DNA of 64,000 nucleotides from Plasmopara viticola (Eukaryota > Oomycota > Peronosporomycetes > Peronosporales > Peronosporaceae), in the NCBI GenBank assembly GCA_001695595.3, contig MBPM02000091.1, forward strand, positions 219,207-283,206, given 5' to 3'. The notes beneath the pieces are model-generated. The model was not told the DNA's origin. It did not search any database and saw nothing but the letters and a program-made list of their open reading frames with translations. Both the position numbers and the translations under genes were made by a program. Shown here one piece after another: positions 44,698 to 57,221 of the stretch (its first letter is position 1; every line of letters starts with the position of its first letter).

Positions 44698-47335
44698 TAA
44701 TGTTGTTCGTACATCGGTATCAAATCTTAAATTTACGTGCCCGTTACACCATTACGACACATGTTATTTCTTAGATAGAGGACTCCGGTACCAAACACTA
44801 TTGTGCTTATACGACCACCACATTTTGACTGTTCTCGATGACCAAAGAACGATTGTACTAATGCTTTGTAGACACAATACTTCCGATGGTGCACTGAAGC
44901 AGTCTGCAATTTGCTTACTCTCGACGGAAGTTCATTAGACGGTCCCTTGTTTGCACTTACTTGTCCATTGTGCATAGCATGGCTTTAATATAGAGCTAGA
45001 AATTTTCAATCGCATGGTCTTTAATGGTTTTCACACAAACTGAATTTCCATAGATTGGACTATGGTGCAGAGAGGGTGCAAGGCAGATTAAGTGTGAGTT
45101 CTACGCTAGTGGGTTGGCTGTGCGTATACTGCGCAATGGTCATAAATACTATTATAGTACTATAGCATAATCATAAAAAGGACTTTTTGTATTTTTGATT
45201 GCCAAAAAACATCTTCACTTCGGACTAACTGAACACATCAAACCTCGGCAACAAAACTTTTATTTTTTTATCAAATTGGTGACAATTTCGTAAAGCAAAA
45301 TTCTGTGCGGGGCGAGAGGGACTCGATGCCGACGCATCGAGAGAGAACATACTGCTTAATTTCTTCGCCTATTGCACCGCTCTGTGATAACTTCTTTGTA
45401 CGTCTTGAGGAAGTTGCTTATTTTGGCATGTGACAGAGTCACGCGGTTTCTTGCATAGAAAATGTCCACTGGATGAATTGCGAATGTCCACTTTATTAAT
45501 TCTGAAGCGAAACGTGCAATAGAATGCAATTTGAATGCCGATCAATAATTAATGTATATATATATAGCTTTAGTCCAACCTGTCATTTCAATTAAGCGTC
45601 AAATCTCGCTGTCATATTTTTCTTTAATGTAGGTTACGATATACACAATCAGTATAAATTTTGGCGGGTGTCCGTTGGGCATCACACGTCACCATTGCTG
45701 CTTCAAAGCTAGGAAAGTAGCCCTAAAATCATCTTGGTGCCCTAATACTACTCGATGCGATTGCTTGATAAATCGGACAGTCACTTTTGCGAGACTCGCA
45801 TAACCAGCACTGTATTGTGCAAATAGCTGCCAATTTTTTCCGCGAGGCTTTGAGATTGTGGTGTGGACCAAGGGCCCTCGGCGGCGTGAAAGCAGAGGAG
45901 ACTTGAATTTCCGTTGGCGCAAATCACACTTTTGATACTGAAATATAGTTTATTGGCCCTCATGACTCAAAAGCTTGCATAATGGATGTCTTGTCCAGAT
46001 CTATTTTCTTCAGATCGGCTAATGACATTTAGATCGTCAAAGGCTGTTCGGGCAAAAGCTTACAAAGATCAGATTAGCTAGTTGGATATTGACGACTAAG
46101 TTTAAGTAGCGCGCGAAAAACGTTTTTAGAAAAATGCTTGAGTGAGATGACACGATGGGCGTTGCAAAATTACATCTTTAATATATGCTCAATTTTTGTT
46201 AGCAACGCTAGCAGCGCGTCGCACAGACGTCATGAGATTTGAAATATAACCACAATAAATCAAAGGGTTAAGGGTCGCCGTGGCATTTGATGGCCCTTGT
46301 GATATCACTTTTTACGCTTGTAGCATACCGCTAGGCACAATCATTGCCGTAAGTAGTCATTTGACTCCCTCATTCTATTTTGGTACACTATACAAAATAC
46401 ATTGCCAAGCAAAACGAAGAGTCTTTACTAGAGCGTAAGTCTTACCAAAGCGACGGCAAGCCATGACATTTCTTGAGCAATGAGAGCGTCTTGTCTTAAA
46501 TGGAAACAGTTTCTATAAGGAAAAACTTTCAAAAACAGACGCGATCATTCGGCTATATATCCTTATAGAGGAGAGAAGCAGAACGATCATATCAAGATCA
46601 GCATGAAATCTACTCTGTCAGTGGATGTTCTGCTTAAGCTAGACGACATGTACATGACAAATTTCGAAAAGAATTGTAAAGGCGGCAATAATATCAAGAT
46701 AGTGACATTTTGAGAATGATTTTCACTTTTCATCACTCGGGGTAAACCGATTCCGGAAGGCTTTAAAAAGACACTTATTGCACAAAAACGAATTTTTCCG
46801 ATTTTTTTAAAGTTTCCATCATATCCGTATTAGCCATTTAATCAAGGAATGCCAGAATGCGGTCTCTTGATATCCACTCCGGTGTCATCTGATCGAGGTG
46901 TACGTAATGTTGTCGACTTTGCTTTAGAAGCCGAATACTGCATTCGCTTGATCTGTAGATCTTAAAATCAATCTTGCGGGACATATTGCTAGCCATTGAT
47001 AGTCAGCTGAGATACGTTGGTATTATATTTGCCGTAAGATTATTGCTTGCAAAGCTTTGTTCCCGTAGATGGTGGCCGCCTCTAGAATGATGTCACCCAC
47101 ATTGTCTTAAGAATATATTCAATCCGCTTGCGGAGCATTTTGCTAGGCTATGCTGCTATCCACAACAAGAGGCTATCTTTTGTATCCTCGATAGCCGGTG
47201 TTACGAGCGAGACTCAATCACCTGCTAACTTAGATCCGTCACGTCAACCCTCGTGAAAATACAGGAACATAATCTCTAATCTTCCATAGTAATGCCGGGC
47301 ATTAACTACTTATAGTGAAGTTTCTTGTTTAAAAT

Positions 47336-47358
47336 ATTATATATATATATAGAGAGAG
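47336..47358. repeat. Simple (AT)n(AG)n repeat
   Basis: A short run of AT dinucleotides passes directly into AG dinucleotides. A similar (AT)n run lies near 45553-45565. Ordinary microsatellites. Confidence 0.7.
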
Positions 47359-49264
47359 CGTATTTTCATTGTAGACACATTGCTCACAATTGCCGAGTAG
47401 CGGTAAGCAAAACGGGGGTGAGAACACTCAAAACGAAAATTCTGTTGAGTGAAATATGGCAGTTTTATTAACGCTCTTGCCATAACGACTTATATAAGGC
47501 TCGGGCGGTGTAAGCCTCAGCATGTTCCGGATCAAACCACACTTGTCCGTTTTATAGACAATAATGGACACCGAGCTGTAGATCGACCCGAGGAACGTCT
47601 TTACCCGTCCTATCAGTCAGTCAAACCATATAACTTATATTCGACGCTTTTTCATATAGTATCAGTCAGTTTTTTCTGGCAGGTCAGCAAAGTTTCTCGA
47701 TGTACCGGAGGTTATCAACCATCTGCATGAATCTTCGTATATTTGCACACCTGCGTGTACAACCAGCAGTCCACCGCTGATAGTCACTTGTTTAAGTGCT
47801 TCTGAGTTCCCAGGGTATCAGTCGGGCACTTTGTATCAACCACACATCCACTAGTTCTTCCTCGGTACTGGTGACCGGCACTTTCGAATCTCTGAAGGTG
47901 TGGCTTCTGCCAGCAATCATTCTGAGTCTTTGCGCGAAACAAAGATTTGCTTCATCGGACCTTGGGGAACAAGCACGAATTATCTACCCTCGCTTACTGC
48001 AGACATGAACTTGGATACATATTTTCTAGTTGGCGCCAACGTTCATTGGAGTTGGACCGAAGTCAGCGAGATCACAGACACTCCTCTTAGAAGTCCTGTA
48101 CGCCGAGGACATGCCCACCGACGTACTCCGAAGGAGAAAGTCCAAATGATTTATTAAAAGCAATCCTGAATGCTTTTTCGCTGCTCCCATATTGATGATC
48201 GAAGCGGGATTTCCTTTAAGCCACATATGAGCACACATGTTCGAGAACTAGTGCTACAGTAATGGTGGCCGTCAATGCTCACGTCTTTCCTGCTTGCTGA
48301 CAAGGAAAAGTTGAGCGCTGGTAGAACTTAAAGCTTGGCGCAAAAAATCGCTAATTTTTACTGTTCTCCCGTATGTTTCCAGGAGAAAAATCTCCCAAAT
48401 AAAGTATGTTTACGACTTATTACAGGTGTTAGCCCTATTTCTTATTAAGACATTGCAAACACACCTGGTCGCCTGTGATCATAGCTGCATAAGGAACCAC
48501 AACAACTACTCAAAACGATCTACTGATTTGTTTTCGTGGAAAAACTTGGCTTTGATGTCTCAATCGTTATAAAGGTGTAAGCCTTAACTTTACCCAGCTT
48601 AAATCCCGCACTAGATGCTACCATCAGAGATACCGGCACTGTAGCCTGTGTTGCTTTCATTATAATGCAGAAAGGCTGCTCACAGAGATCAGATGTTGTA
48701 ATGCGTTTCACCTACCTAGCGGCAAATGCAGTCGCCTTGTCATGTTCATAATGCCCATTGATTTTTCCGTGCAGCGCAAACTGCACGTTCGGTATGTGAA
48801 AATGTTGTTCTAAACACCTAAGAACTTTTGAATGGAATCGGATTGAAAACCTTTTTGCAAAGTCGCAAAATCGATTGCGAAGATTGATAAGATTGCGAGG
48901 TCGCAGCATTTTGCTCGAGGGAGGCGTGCGGAAAGTTATGCGTTAATCCGGCGAGCGCTATCCTTGGTCTTGTGAGATTGATAAAATACATTCTTTCTTT
49001 TATACTTTTAAGCGACATCATTTTATCTTTGAGAAAGTGACCATTGATCTTGATTTGACAAGAAGCCGGCTCATAACATACTCAATGTTACTAACTGTTA
49101 CATTTGTGCTGGCCAACCGTACAATTGTGACGGCTGTTGTTACAGTTAAAAAGCGCGTGTGTCGTCATCAACACCTTTTGCTCGCTTGAGAAGTTACTTC
49201 ACGCCAAGTACCCTTAAGTAACTTGTTTATCAAATAAGTACGCATCGTATTTAAGCAAAATAAA

Positions 49265-52200
49265 ATGGCGGGAAGGGAGGCTCCATTTTCAATGGAGACT
49301 TTGAAGGAGATCGCAGTCAATGTGAACGGCAAGGGCGCCATGGAGCTTGTGACAACACTTCGCTCGATGAAGGATGAAAGAATACCCTCAAATCGCGACG
49401 TTGTTTTTACAAGTGGAGAAGATGGCGTCCTGTACGTGACGGATCTCTTGACTGAGAGCACTGTGTATCAAGCGGAAGTATGCGAAGGATTCGTACCATC
49501 CTTTTCCGTGACACCCGAGCAGAGTCATGTATTCATCGCATCGGACGATGACAGCAATGTAGCATCTTACAGTCTCCCACCTGACTGCAAATTTGACCAG
49601 TTATTGCGTCGCTCGACAGTCTCTATTCGCCAAGTCACATGTTCGACTAACTTCATTGCTATTGCAGACGAAGAGCCTATCGTGCGTCTGATATTGCGTA
49701 ACAACACAGAGCAAGTAATAATGGCTGAAGGAGCATCTGGAGCTATCAAGAGTGTAGTATTAGACCCGCTGGAGAAGTATCTTTGTGCCAGCAGTGAAGA
49801 TGCGGCTGTGCGGATCTTTGCATTGGATGCAGAAGGTCAACGTGCTACAGAAGTCAAGACTTTTAACATCAAACACAAAGACATTCGAAACGACGACGTG
49901 CTGCTGCGCTGTGCGTGGCAGCCAAGCGACTCTGGGAAGCTGCTGGCAGTGCCAATGGATATAGGAATCATAGAGCTTTTTGAACGAGATTCGTGGGTAT
50001 CTCAGAGCAAATTAAGGCTTCCAATTGGCAAAAGCATCGCTGCTAATGTCGACATTATAGCGTTCTCGCCTAATGGCCAGTACTTGGCTGCAGTCACGTG
50101 TGCAAAAGAGGTATTTGTATGGGACCTGACGACACAACTGGTGTTGCGATCGTTTCGAATTGATTACCCAGCGCTCGGTCTACAATTTGCTAATATAAGC
50201 AATACACTAGTACTGTATCACACTGGCGGAAAGCTAGCGTTTGTCAAGAATGTGATTCCAGCTGAATTTACGCCACCGCACCATCTTTCTGGACAGTTTA
50301 CTTCAGCCCAGAAATCATCAAAGGCTTTCCAATCGGATACAAAGAGGCTAAATGCGTCTTCGTTTGTAGACGATATAACCGTAAAAGATGGAAAGGACAA
50401 AGATCAAGAGAAAGAAGTGACGTTTGAAGACGATAATGAGGCGCGGGTTGAAGCAATAAAAGCTAGTTTTGGCTTTGGATCCGCTGCTAAAGAGGATGTT
50501 ATTGAAGATGAAGACGTTTCGATAGCAGCTCGTACAATCGTCAAGTCGAAGTGTCAAGAAATATCGCCTTTACGTACAATTATTGAACCGTTCCAGCCTG
50601 GTAGCGTTCTCAACCATACCGGACACAGTAGTAGTGCCACGTCGTTGCTTGCTTGGACGCCAGAGGGAGAAATTGAAGTGCTTCGCGGTGCCAGTATGAG
50701 CGAAAACCTCGTAAAAGTTGAATTTACCGACAAATCTCGACGTGGTTTCAAGTTCAATGACAATTACATGTTTTCCATGGCGTTTTTGGACCAATATGGC
50801 GCCGTCTTTGGTGTTCCTCGACGCGTTCGTGAAGATTGGGAAGATCTGGATGTTGGATCAAGTGAAAGTGATGTAATTAGTAGTTTTATCTTTTATCGCC
50901 CGTTTGAGTCGTGGGCGAGCAATTCCTCGTGGCATGCAATGCTCCCAGAAGGTGAAGATGCCGAGTGCGTGGCTGCAGGTCGTGGATTTTGTGCCGTTGC
51001 AACATCACTTCAGACGCTTCGTATCTACACTACTAGTGGTATTAACTATGCGCTATGGCGTCTACCTGGTCGCGTGGTGACAATGACAACCAAGGAATCC
51101 CTATTAGCTGTAGTACATCAAGGACTGTATGGACAGATCTTCTACCAGCTTGTTCGTATCCACGTCGATAACTCTCGTGAACGGGTTCAGCTGGTCTCAC
51201 AAGGCGAGGTGCCCATGACACCGCCATCACGGGATGTCTTTGCATCGCACAAAGAGCATGAAGCCATGCGAGAAGATCGATCTAAGTGGTCAAACTTAAC
51301 GTGGCTCGGATTTGATGATCGACAAATTCTGTACGCAGTCGATTCCTTTGCTTGCGTACAAGCACTGTCGTCCAGTATAGGATGGAACTGGTTTCCTATT
51401 GGTTGTGTTGGGAATGCATTGCAAAAGAAACCAGGGGACCGTCATGGCATCTTTACGCTTGGATTGTCAACGATTCGTTACTGTATTTTCCGCTTGAAAA
51501 AGGGGCGCGTGCCCCAAAGCTCCGTGGAGCACATCGGCCAGTACCTGGTACATTTCCACTGCGTACAGCAAGTTTTCCGAAAACGTATAAGAAAAACGAA
51601 CAAGCTGGAAATGGCCATATGTGGCAAAGTGTACGGCTTTGCGGTTTGGAAACCATTGCAAATGAAGGAAATGCCGATGAAATTGCGGACCAGATTGTGC
51701 ACGAACAGGCAGAAATGGACAAGACATTGATTTTAATGATGAAAACGGCTTGTACCAACGACGAACCCGCACGTGTACTAGACTTAGCCAAATGCTTGCA
51801 CCTTGAAAAGTCTCATCAGATTGCACAAAAAATTGCAATTCACTTCTCTCTCCGCCAATTACAGTCGCAGCTTTACGAATTGTATCGTCTGAAGTTTGAA
51901 GAACCACGGAGATTGGAGCAGGAATCACAGGCTTCGTCTCAGTCTCGTCGGCAATTGCGCTATCAAAATTTAGAAATCACGGATTCGCGTGAGATGGAGC
52001 CTCTCAATCGTGCACGCAGCGTTTTGTCTCGACCTCCATTGGAGCCTCAAGAAGAACCTAAAGACGAAGACACTGCAATGACTCATGACGACACGGCATC
52101 AAGCTCTTCCAAGCAGACCAAGGCTGACAAGTCTTGTGCTGCTTTTGTGGATAAGTCTGTGGCACCGACGAACCCGTTCTTGAAGAAGTCAAATAATTGT

Positions 52201-52302
52201 GCAACGTCACCGTCTGGGAAATTGTCGGGACTGCAGCGATTAGCCAAATTTACGTCGCCACCGCCAGTCAAGAAGCAGCGTCAGTCGACACGGAAGAAGT
52301 AG
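49265..52302 (+). CDS. WDHD1: WDHD1 / Ctf4 (AND-1) replication factor
   Basis: About 1,010 residues if a single frame break is bridged. Ctf4/AND-1 is a trimeric hub that links the CMG helicase to DNA polymerase alpha at the fork. The N-terminal WD40 propeller includes VVFTSGEDGVLYVTDL, YLCASSEDAAVRIFALD, RCAWQPSDSGKLLAVPMD and IAFSPNGQYLAAVTCAKEVF. The middle SepB-type propeller (about 440-730) includes FESWASNSSWHAMLPEGEDA and YALWRLPGRVVTMTT. The frame runs clean to about 51440 (SSIGWNWFPIG). The family continues in the next frame (SWHLYAWIVNDSLLYFPL) to the stop at 52302, consistent with loss of one base around 51431-51445. A 44-base intron is a weaker alternative. The C-terminus is basic with an NPFLKKS motif and no HMG box. 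Confidence 0.9.
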
Positions 52303-52680
52303 AGATCGACAGCTGATTAACATTACAACTACACTTTTTACTCTTAATAACAATTTTCGAAATCCGTGGTTTCAATAATAATTGTACCCAGTTTTAGGTC
52401 GGGACTGTCTATCGATAGCATACATTTTCAAAGATAAAACTCTCAGCAAATGTGACAGATACGATAGATTCTCTGAGAGAATTTGCAGCAAATAAATCTG
52501 CTGATTTAGATGTCAATTCATAACGAATTAGCTCATCAGTAGAAATTATATGCGAAAAGATAAGGGAAGTATTCTTGGCGCGATGTATGCGAAAATCATG
52601 TGAAAAGGCAATGTAAAGTATTTCTTGGCGCGACTTAGTAATCAACGACAACTGTTTATGATTTATTTCCTCATTATTGG

Positions 52681-55028
52681 TTATGGGTCCTCTAGTAGCT
52701 GTACGTTATTCATCTCCCTCAATGATCCTGGAAGACACTGCAACAGCCGAATCTCGAAATAATTCCCACCAAAGCCGTACAGGCTGGCAAATTTATCGAC
52801 AATGCAATCAAGAGACCGTAGCGCGCAATGTTGAAATCCATTCCGTTTGCTCTTAATACCTACTTGCCATACTGGCACCATAATCAGCAAGTGAATCGGG
52901 CCGAACAAGTACTAAAAAAATCGATTATCGTTGTGCTGCTCTTTTTTCAATAACGCTTTCACGAGAGCATTTTCGTCACCCTTTTGCTTGGCAGCCACTC
53001 CATTTCCACCGAGAAAGGATGGCTTTTATCCAAAGTTTGCAATACCTCTTCTTCTTTACTGATGACACATCGGTAGACTTTCATCGATGACAAATATTGC
53101 ACATTTCGCAACAAGAAGGCGTGACTGTCACTTCTTTTACGGTGGCAAAATAGCACCAAGGCGCTTGAGATAGCACTAGATGCTTTCGGCAGCACCTGTG
53201 CTGCTGGATGAGTCAAGATCGCTTGGCGTCTTCTGACCAAGCCGTCGGCTGCGCATTGATGCAGCTTATAAAATAAGGTCATCTTGTTTAGTACAGGCAG
53301 CGAAGGGCTGCTCAACAAAGCCACTCCGTTCATAACAAGCCATTATCTGTCATTGTGCACGCACCGATAGAGCCTAGGGTGCATCTTTTGAATTTTATTT
53401 GTGGTCTATTAAAACCATGCATCTTTGAGATTGACAGTAAACACACCCCTTTTGACGTATAGAAATTGTCTTCACTTAATATAATACCCGCGTTGTACAC
53501 AAATCTCATCACTTGACGGCGCGCTATTGGGCAGATGAATGTGCGAGCTGGCGTATTTTTAAGCAGCAGTGAAGCGCTTTTGACGAGCGAATTCAACCGG
53601 AAGTAGCGAGATTTATCATCGCGGGCAAAAACTGAAACGTCAAAATTTGCGAAAAAGATCGCAAAAGCAATGCTTAGAGTGAGAAGACGGTCAGCCTCAT
53701 ATTAAAGTAGATTTTTGATATCCAGACCGATTTGGTGTATTAAGCGACAAAGGCGCAAAGCACAACATACTATACATTAGTAAGCAGCTTTTTGCCACAG
53801 AGAAAACGTCCGAGCGTTAGCGTACATGAATGCAGTCGGGATGATCACTTTCATACTGACTCCAGCATTCAAGAGATCCCAGCATGAAAGGGATCATTTC
53901 GGCACACAGTCCGCATTTCATCTGGCTTTTATAACATTTTGATGGCCACACATGTACACGTGAGTGACCAAGTACTTGAGGACCTGTGAGGGTCGATTCC
54001 GCGCATGCCAACATCGTCAAATGAGACTTTGTGGCAGAGGACAATATAAACTCGACTGCTTTGTTATGTTTCGCGCAGTTTCCGAAAAATCAAAAGCTCT
54101 TTTGGTTTAACCTGAGCCTCGACTCCAACAGTATTTGCGAAAGTAAGAGGGCTTAGCCAGCTACTATTATAAGTACTGCATATAAGTTATTGTTCCTCAT
54201 GACCTCAACCTTGCCAAAGGTGGTCTACAGTACCGACCGGTCTCCTCAAGCTGCTACAGATTCGAAGTCTATTTAATAATAGCTTAGATGCTCAAAGTAT
54301 CTAATTTGACGACTTAGCGTGCTATGTGTTTGACAGCGCTTGTGGCAACATCAATCACTCACGTATCATGTCACTAGGTGTACTGGCCGCATTGAGGGTT
54401 TTATTTAGCTCTTTCAGGAAAGTGATAACTTGCCAAAGTCAGTGCATTATACCAAAAATGCTCTTAGATAGGACGTCCTTCCTCAAAAAGGTTTTTTGCT
54501 CTGGCACTGCTGTGCTTTTTGGCTTATTATAAGCATAAATTAGTCATTACCTTCCGTTCGACTTTCGAGAACAGATACTCGGTGATAAGTGCGATAATTT
54601 TGACTCTCATACCATATCAATCTTTGCCTTCTTTTCAGCAAAAAAAGGCACCAATAGGCTCACATAGGTGCTAAATTTTGTGCTACCTGAGCTTTAAACC
54701 ACCGAGTTAGTCGTAATGATCGAACCGTGGCACATTTTAGCTGTTCGGCACCAGGAAGAGCTATAAATTTAGCCGTTTTAACAATCCTTAAGTGCGAGTA
54801 AGTTTTTGGAGTAGCGTGAACTGCGCACCAATTCAACCCATTTTTTTTGTACTTGTCGAAAAGGGTTGAGATGGAAAGCCTTTCGGCGCAACCGTAGTAT
54901 TGACTAGCAAGTGCTGCCAGGTGTGACAGGTAATACAATACCTTACGCAGAAGAGACGTGTAGGAAGACATGCGATAATTGCTATCTCTGGTCTTTGGGG
55001 GATTAGATGGTGCGACAGATGCAAGCAA
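52681..55028 (-). pseudogene. Decayed relic of an unknown multi-exon-size gene
   Basis: A series of protein-like pieces all on the minus strand in consecutive order: 55028-54660 (YTSLLRKVLYYLSHLAALAS), 54044-53817 (cysteine-rich, KCGLCAEMIPFMLGSLECW), about 53690-53330 (LVKSASLLLKNTPARTFICP), 53333-52959 (ISKEEEVLQTLDKSHPF) and 52908-52681 (FEIRLLQCLPGSLREMNNVQ, leucine-rich). Stops and frame changes separate them. Together they suggest a dead gene for a large membrane or secreted protein with Cys-rich and possibly leucine-rich parts. The family is not recognised, and grouping the pieces into one gene is an inference. Confidence 0.35.
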
Positions 55029-55291
55029 AAGAGTTATTTATTTAAAGTGAAATTTATTTGATTTGGTCCTTCCTGTAATTTTGCAATTTAGGTTATACCT
55101 CAAAGACGATTTAATATCATGCAATTCTACTATAAGTATATCACATATTATACAGCCCGATATCGTTATAATTACATGGCTTATAAATTATTAGCGGCTC
55201 CTTTTCTGCATGCATTTTCTTACATATCGTCGTTAGTCTGGGTACCAGCCTTTAACAGGTACTACCCTAGACACCGCTTGCTTATTCTACG

Positions 55292-56005
55292 ATGGGCGAC
55301 CGCGGCAACGTTTACTACGCACCTACGGGCGAGACGACTGAATGGGAGGATATTTTGGTCAAGAAGGGTATCTTGGCGCCGAAAACAAAGGTCGTGGAGG
55401 AGCAAGAAGTAGAGGCTTATGTCGATCCGCGTGAGAAGGCAACGTTGGACGAGCTAGACGAGATGGAGGACGACTATGACGACGACGCGGAATTGGAACG
55501 TATCCGCGAACGCCGCATTCAGGAGATTAAAGAACAAGCAGCTCGCAATATTTTTGGTGACGTACAGCCGATTGCTAAGGATGAGTGGACCAAAGAAGTG
55601 ACGGAAGCGAGCAATGATCACTGGGTCATCGCGTATCTTTGGGATGATGCACTTGAAGAGTGTAAGGTCATGGACCACATTTTGCGCGAGGTAGCTAAGA
55701 AGCATCGTGACGTCAAGTTTGTGAGCATACAAGCTCAAGCTTGTATTGAGAACTGGCCGTCTCGAAATTGCCCAACACTTTTCATGTATCACAAATGTTC
55801 GCTACAAAATCAACTTCTAGGCATTCAAAAGCTTAATGGACTCGACATGAAGGTCGAAGGTGCGATTTATTGCTGTTGGCTCTTGTACTTTTGTACCTGT
55901 TAATAAGTAATCGTGATCCGCCATATCTAATTAGCTTAAATTTGCCTTGTTGCAGATCTTGAGGGGTACTTGGCCAAGGCCAACGTCTTTAAGCCGATTG
56001 ACTAG
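55292..56005 (+). CDS. PDCL3: Phosducin-like protein 3 (PDCL3/PLP2)
   Basis: Two exons, 55292-55859 and 55956-56005, give 205 residues. PDCL3 proteins are thioredoxin-fold co-chaperones of the CCT chaperonin that help fold actin and tubulin. Signatures are TTEWEDILVKKGILAPK at the start, an acidic coiled segment, RERRIQEIKEQAARNIFGDV, and the thioredoxin-like domain with VKFVSIQAQACIENWPSRNC. The last exon restores the family end DLEGYLAKANVFKPID from a phase-1 junction. Without the intron the frame would end early in unrelated sequence. Confidence 0.92.
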
Positions 56006-56102
56006 ATTTTTTTGCCATTCAGTCGTAAGCAGCGCCAAAATTTGTTTCTAGTGTGCATTCCTTATAGATTAAGCTTTTGCTATCTTTTACTCTGTGCATG
56101 TC

Positions 56103-56730
56103 CTATTCCTGAAGCACCTTTGGGACCTTAAAGTAGTAACCATACTTAACAGCTGTATTTGCTAGTAGCTCTTCCGCACAGTCGCCCTCGGTGACAACGT
56201 CGTCTCTGAGAGGAGCCAAATCTATGATATCAGACATTGAAAAGTCAAGCAGCCACACGTACAAAGGGTCATTATACTTTCAGCAGCAGTAGGACATACC
56301 CGAGTCAAAGTCGCTCTTGGCATACACGTCTTCAATATTCTCGTTAATTGTCACTGCCTGGATAGTTTTAGTGCATTGAATGATGGACTCTACACCCTTC
56401 AGCAATCCTGGGAGTTTTTCGTCGTCCAGGTGCAGATAACACAAGTCTGCCAGTTCACGAAGCTGCTAACGACCGTTCATTAATCATTACCGCTTTAAGT
56501 GAGATTCGTAAGCTATAACAGCGCACCTTTTTCTCTGTCAGCACGGTATCCTCGGCGTTAAGCTGAACTCCTTCTTGATGGAGTTCCGCCAGTGACCAAG
56601 ACGGTGTGCGTGGGACTCTGGTTATTTCATAAAGACCCTCAGGGAGTGAGGAGGTTGCAGAACTTAAGCATTGCGCTGTAGAAGCAGGAAATGCACGCCG
56701 AAATGCACCGGCAAGCTGTAATCGCATCAT
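56103..56730 (-). CDS. GATC: GatC, mitochondrial glutamyl-tRNA(Gln) amidotransferase subunit C
   Basis: Three exons, 56730-56527, 56462-56300 and 56221-56103, give 161 residues. GatC stabilises the GatCAB enzyme that converts Glu-tRNA(Gln) to Gln-tRNA(Gln) in mitochondria. The N-terminal 30 residues (MMRLQLAGAFRRAF) have the Arg-rich, acid-free character of a mitochondrial targeting peptide. The conserved part includes LRELADLCYLHLDDEKL and the hallmark C-terminus LRDDVVTEGDCAEELLANTA followed by YGYYFKVPKVLQE. Introns have GTGCGC and GTATGT donors and frame is kept throughout. Confidence 0.9.
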
Positions 56731-56771
56731 GGAAACTAACTCAAGTTCGTCTTAGGTACGTTTTTATATTG
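56731..56771. promoter_or_regulatory. 41-base head-to-head intergenic region
   Basis: The proposed start codons of GatC (minus) and the 91-residue membrane protein (plus) are separated by only 41 bases. Both transcripts must start within this gap or inside each other's 5' coding region. Confidence 0.5.
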
Positions 56772-57143
56772 ATGAAGGTGTCGAAGATGATGATCGACTA
56801 CTCGCTACGGTTTGGAATCCCCATCGCGCTGTGCTACGCTTACTGGAATCCAAAATCTGATGAGGAGATTCGTTCCAACGTGGTACAGTTGATCTGAGAC
56901 TATTGACCTTGAAAAAGTTGTAGTTTTGACTGCACGCTATCACTTCGTGTTAACCTTGCTCCTTTGCAATATTTGCAGGAATCAAAGATCAAGCCGGATG
57001 TAGAGGCGAGAAAAAAGAAGCAGGCTAAATTTGCAGAGCTGCTGCTTCAGAAGGATGAGATATCCAGAGAATCTAAGCAGCAGCTGGATCAGGTCACGGC
57101 TTTCACCAAATCGAAAAAGCAGTATTTAGCCGATAAGAAGTAA
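56772..57143 (+). CDS. 91-residue single-pass membrane protein with coiled C-terminus
   Basis: Exons 56772-56882 and 56979-57143 join in phase 0. The N-terminal part has one short hydrophobic helix (YSLRFGIPIALCYAYW) followed by NPKSDEEIRSNVESKIKPDV. A highly charged helical region rich in Lys and Glu ends QYLADKK. The layout resembles small mitochondrial inner-membrane assembly factors or respiratory subunits, but I cannot name a family. The intron (GTACAG...TTGCAG) is supported by the continuous charged helix it creates. Sharing a promoter with the mitochondrial GatC is mild support for a mitochondrial role. Confidence 0.65.
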
Positions 57144-57221
57144 GAGCATTAAATGCAGCCATTTCGGTAGAAGGTATGTATAAATCGTGCGGACTCGTAA
57201 GTCACGGCTTATGCTATACAA

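Larger units (their letters stand above)
36457..49264. other. Repeat-rich gene-poor block
   Basis: Nearly 13 kb without an intact gene. The identifiable content is a decayed Ty3/gypsy element with its LTRs (37481-43503), two SINE-like copies, inverted repeats at 44102-44138 and 44651-44697, and simple AT/AG repeats near 45555 and 47340. The remainder (about 44700-49200) shows only short frames. One, minus 48909-48520, is interrupted by an in-frame stop and might be a gene relic. Confidence 0.55.

Noticed and set aside
48520..48909. Two minus-strand frames in the same phase separated by one TAG, possible gene or intron
   Set aside because: A donor-like GTAGGTG follows the stop, but no convincing acceptor or family match was found. 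Kept only as a possible relic.
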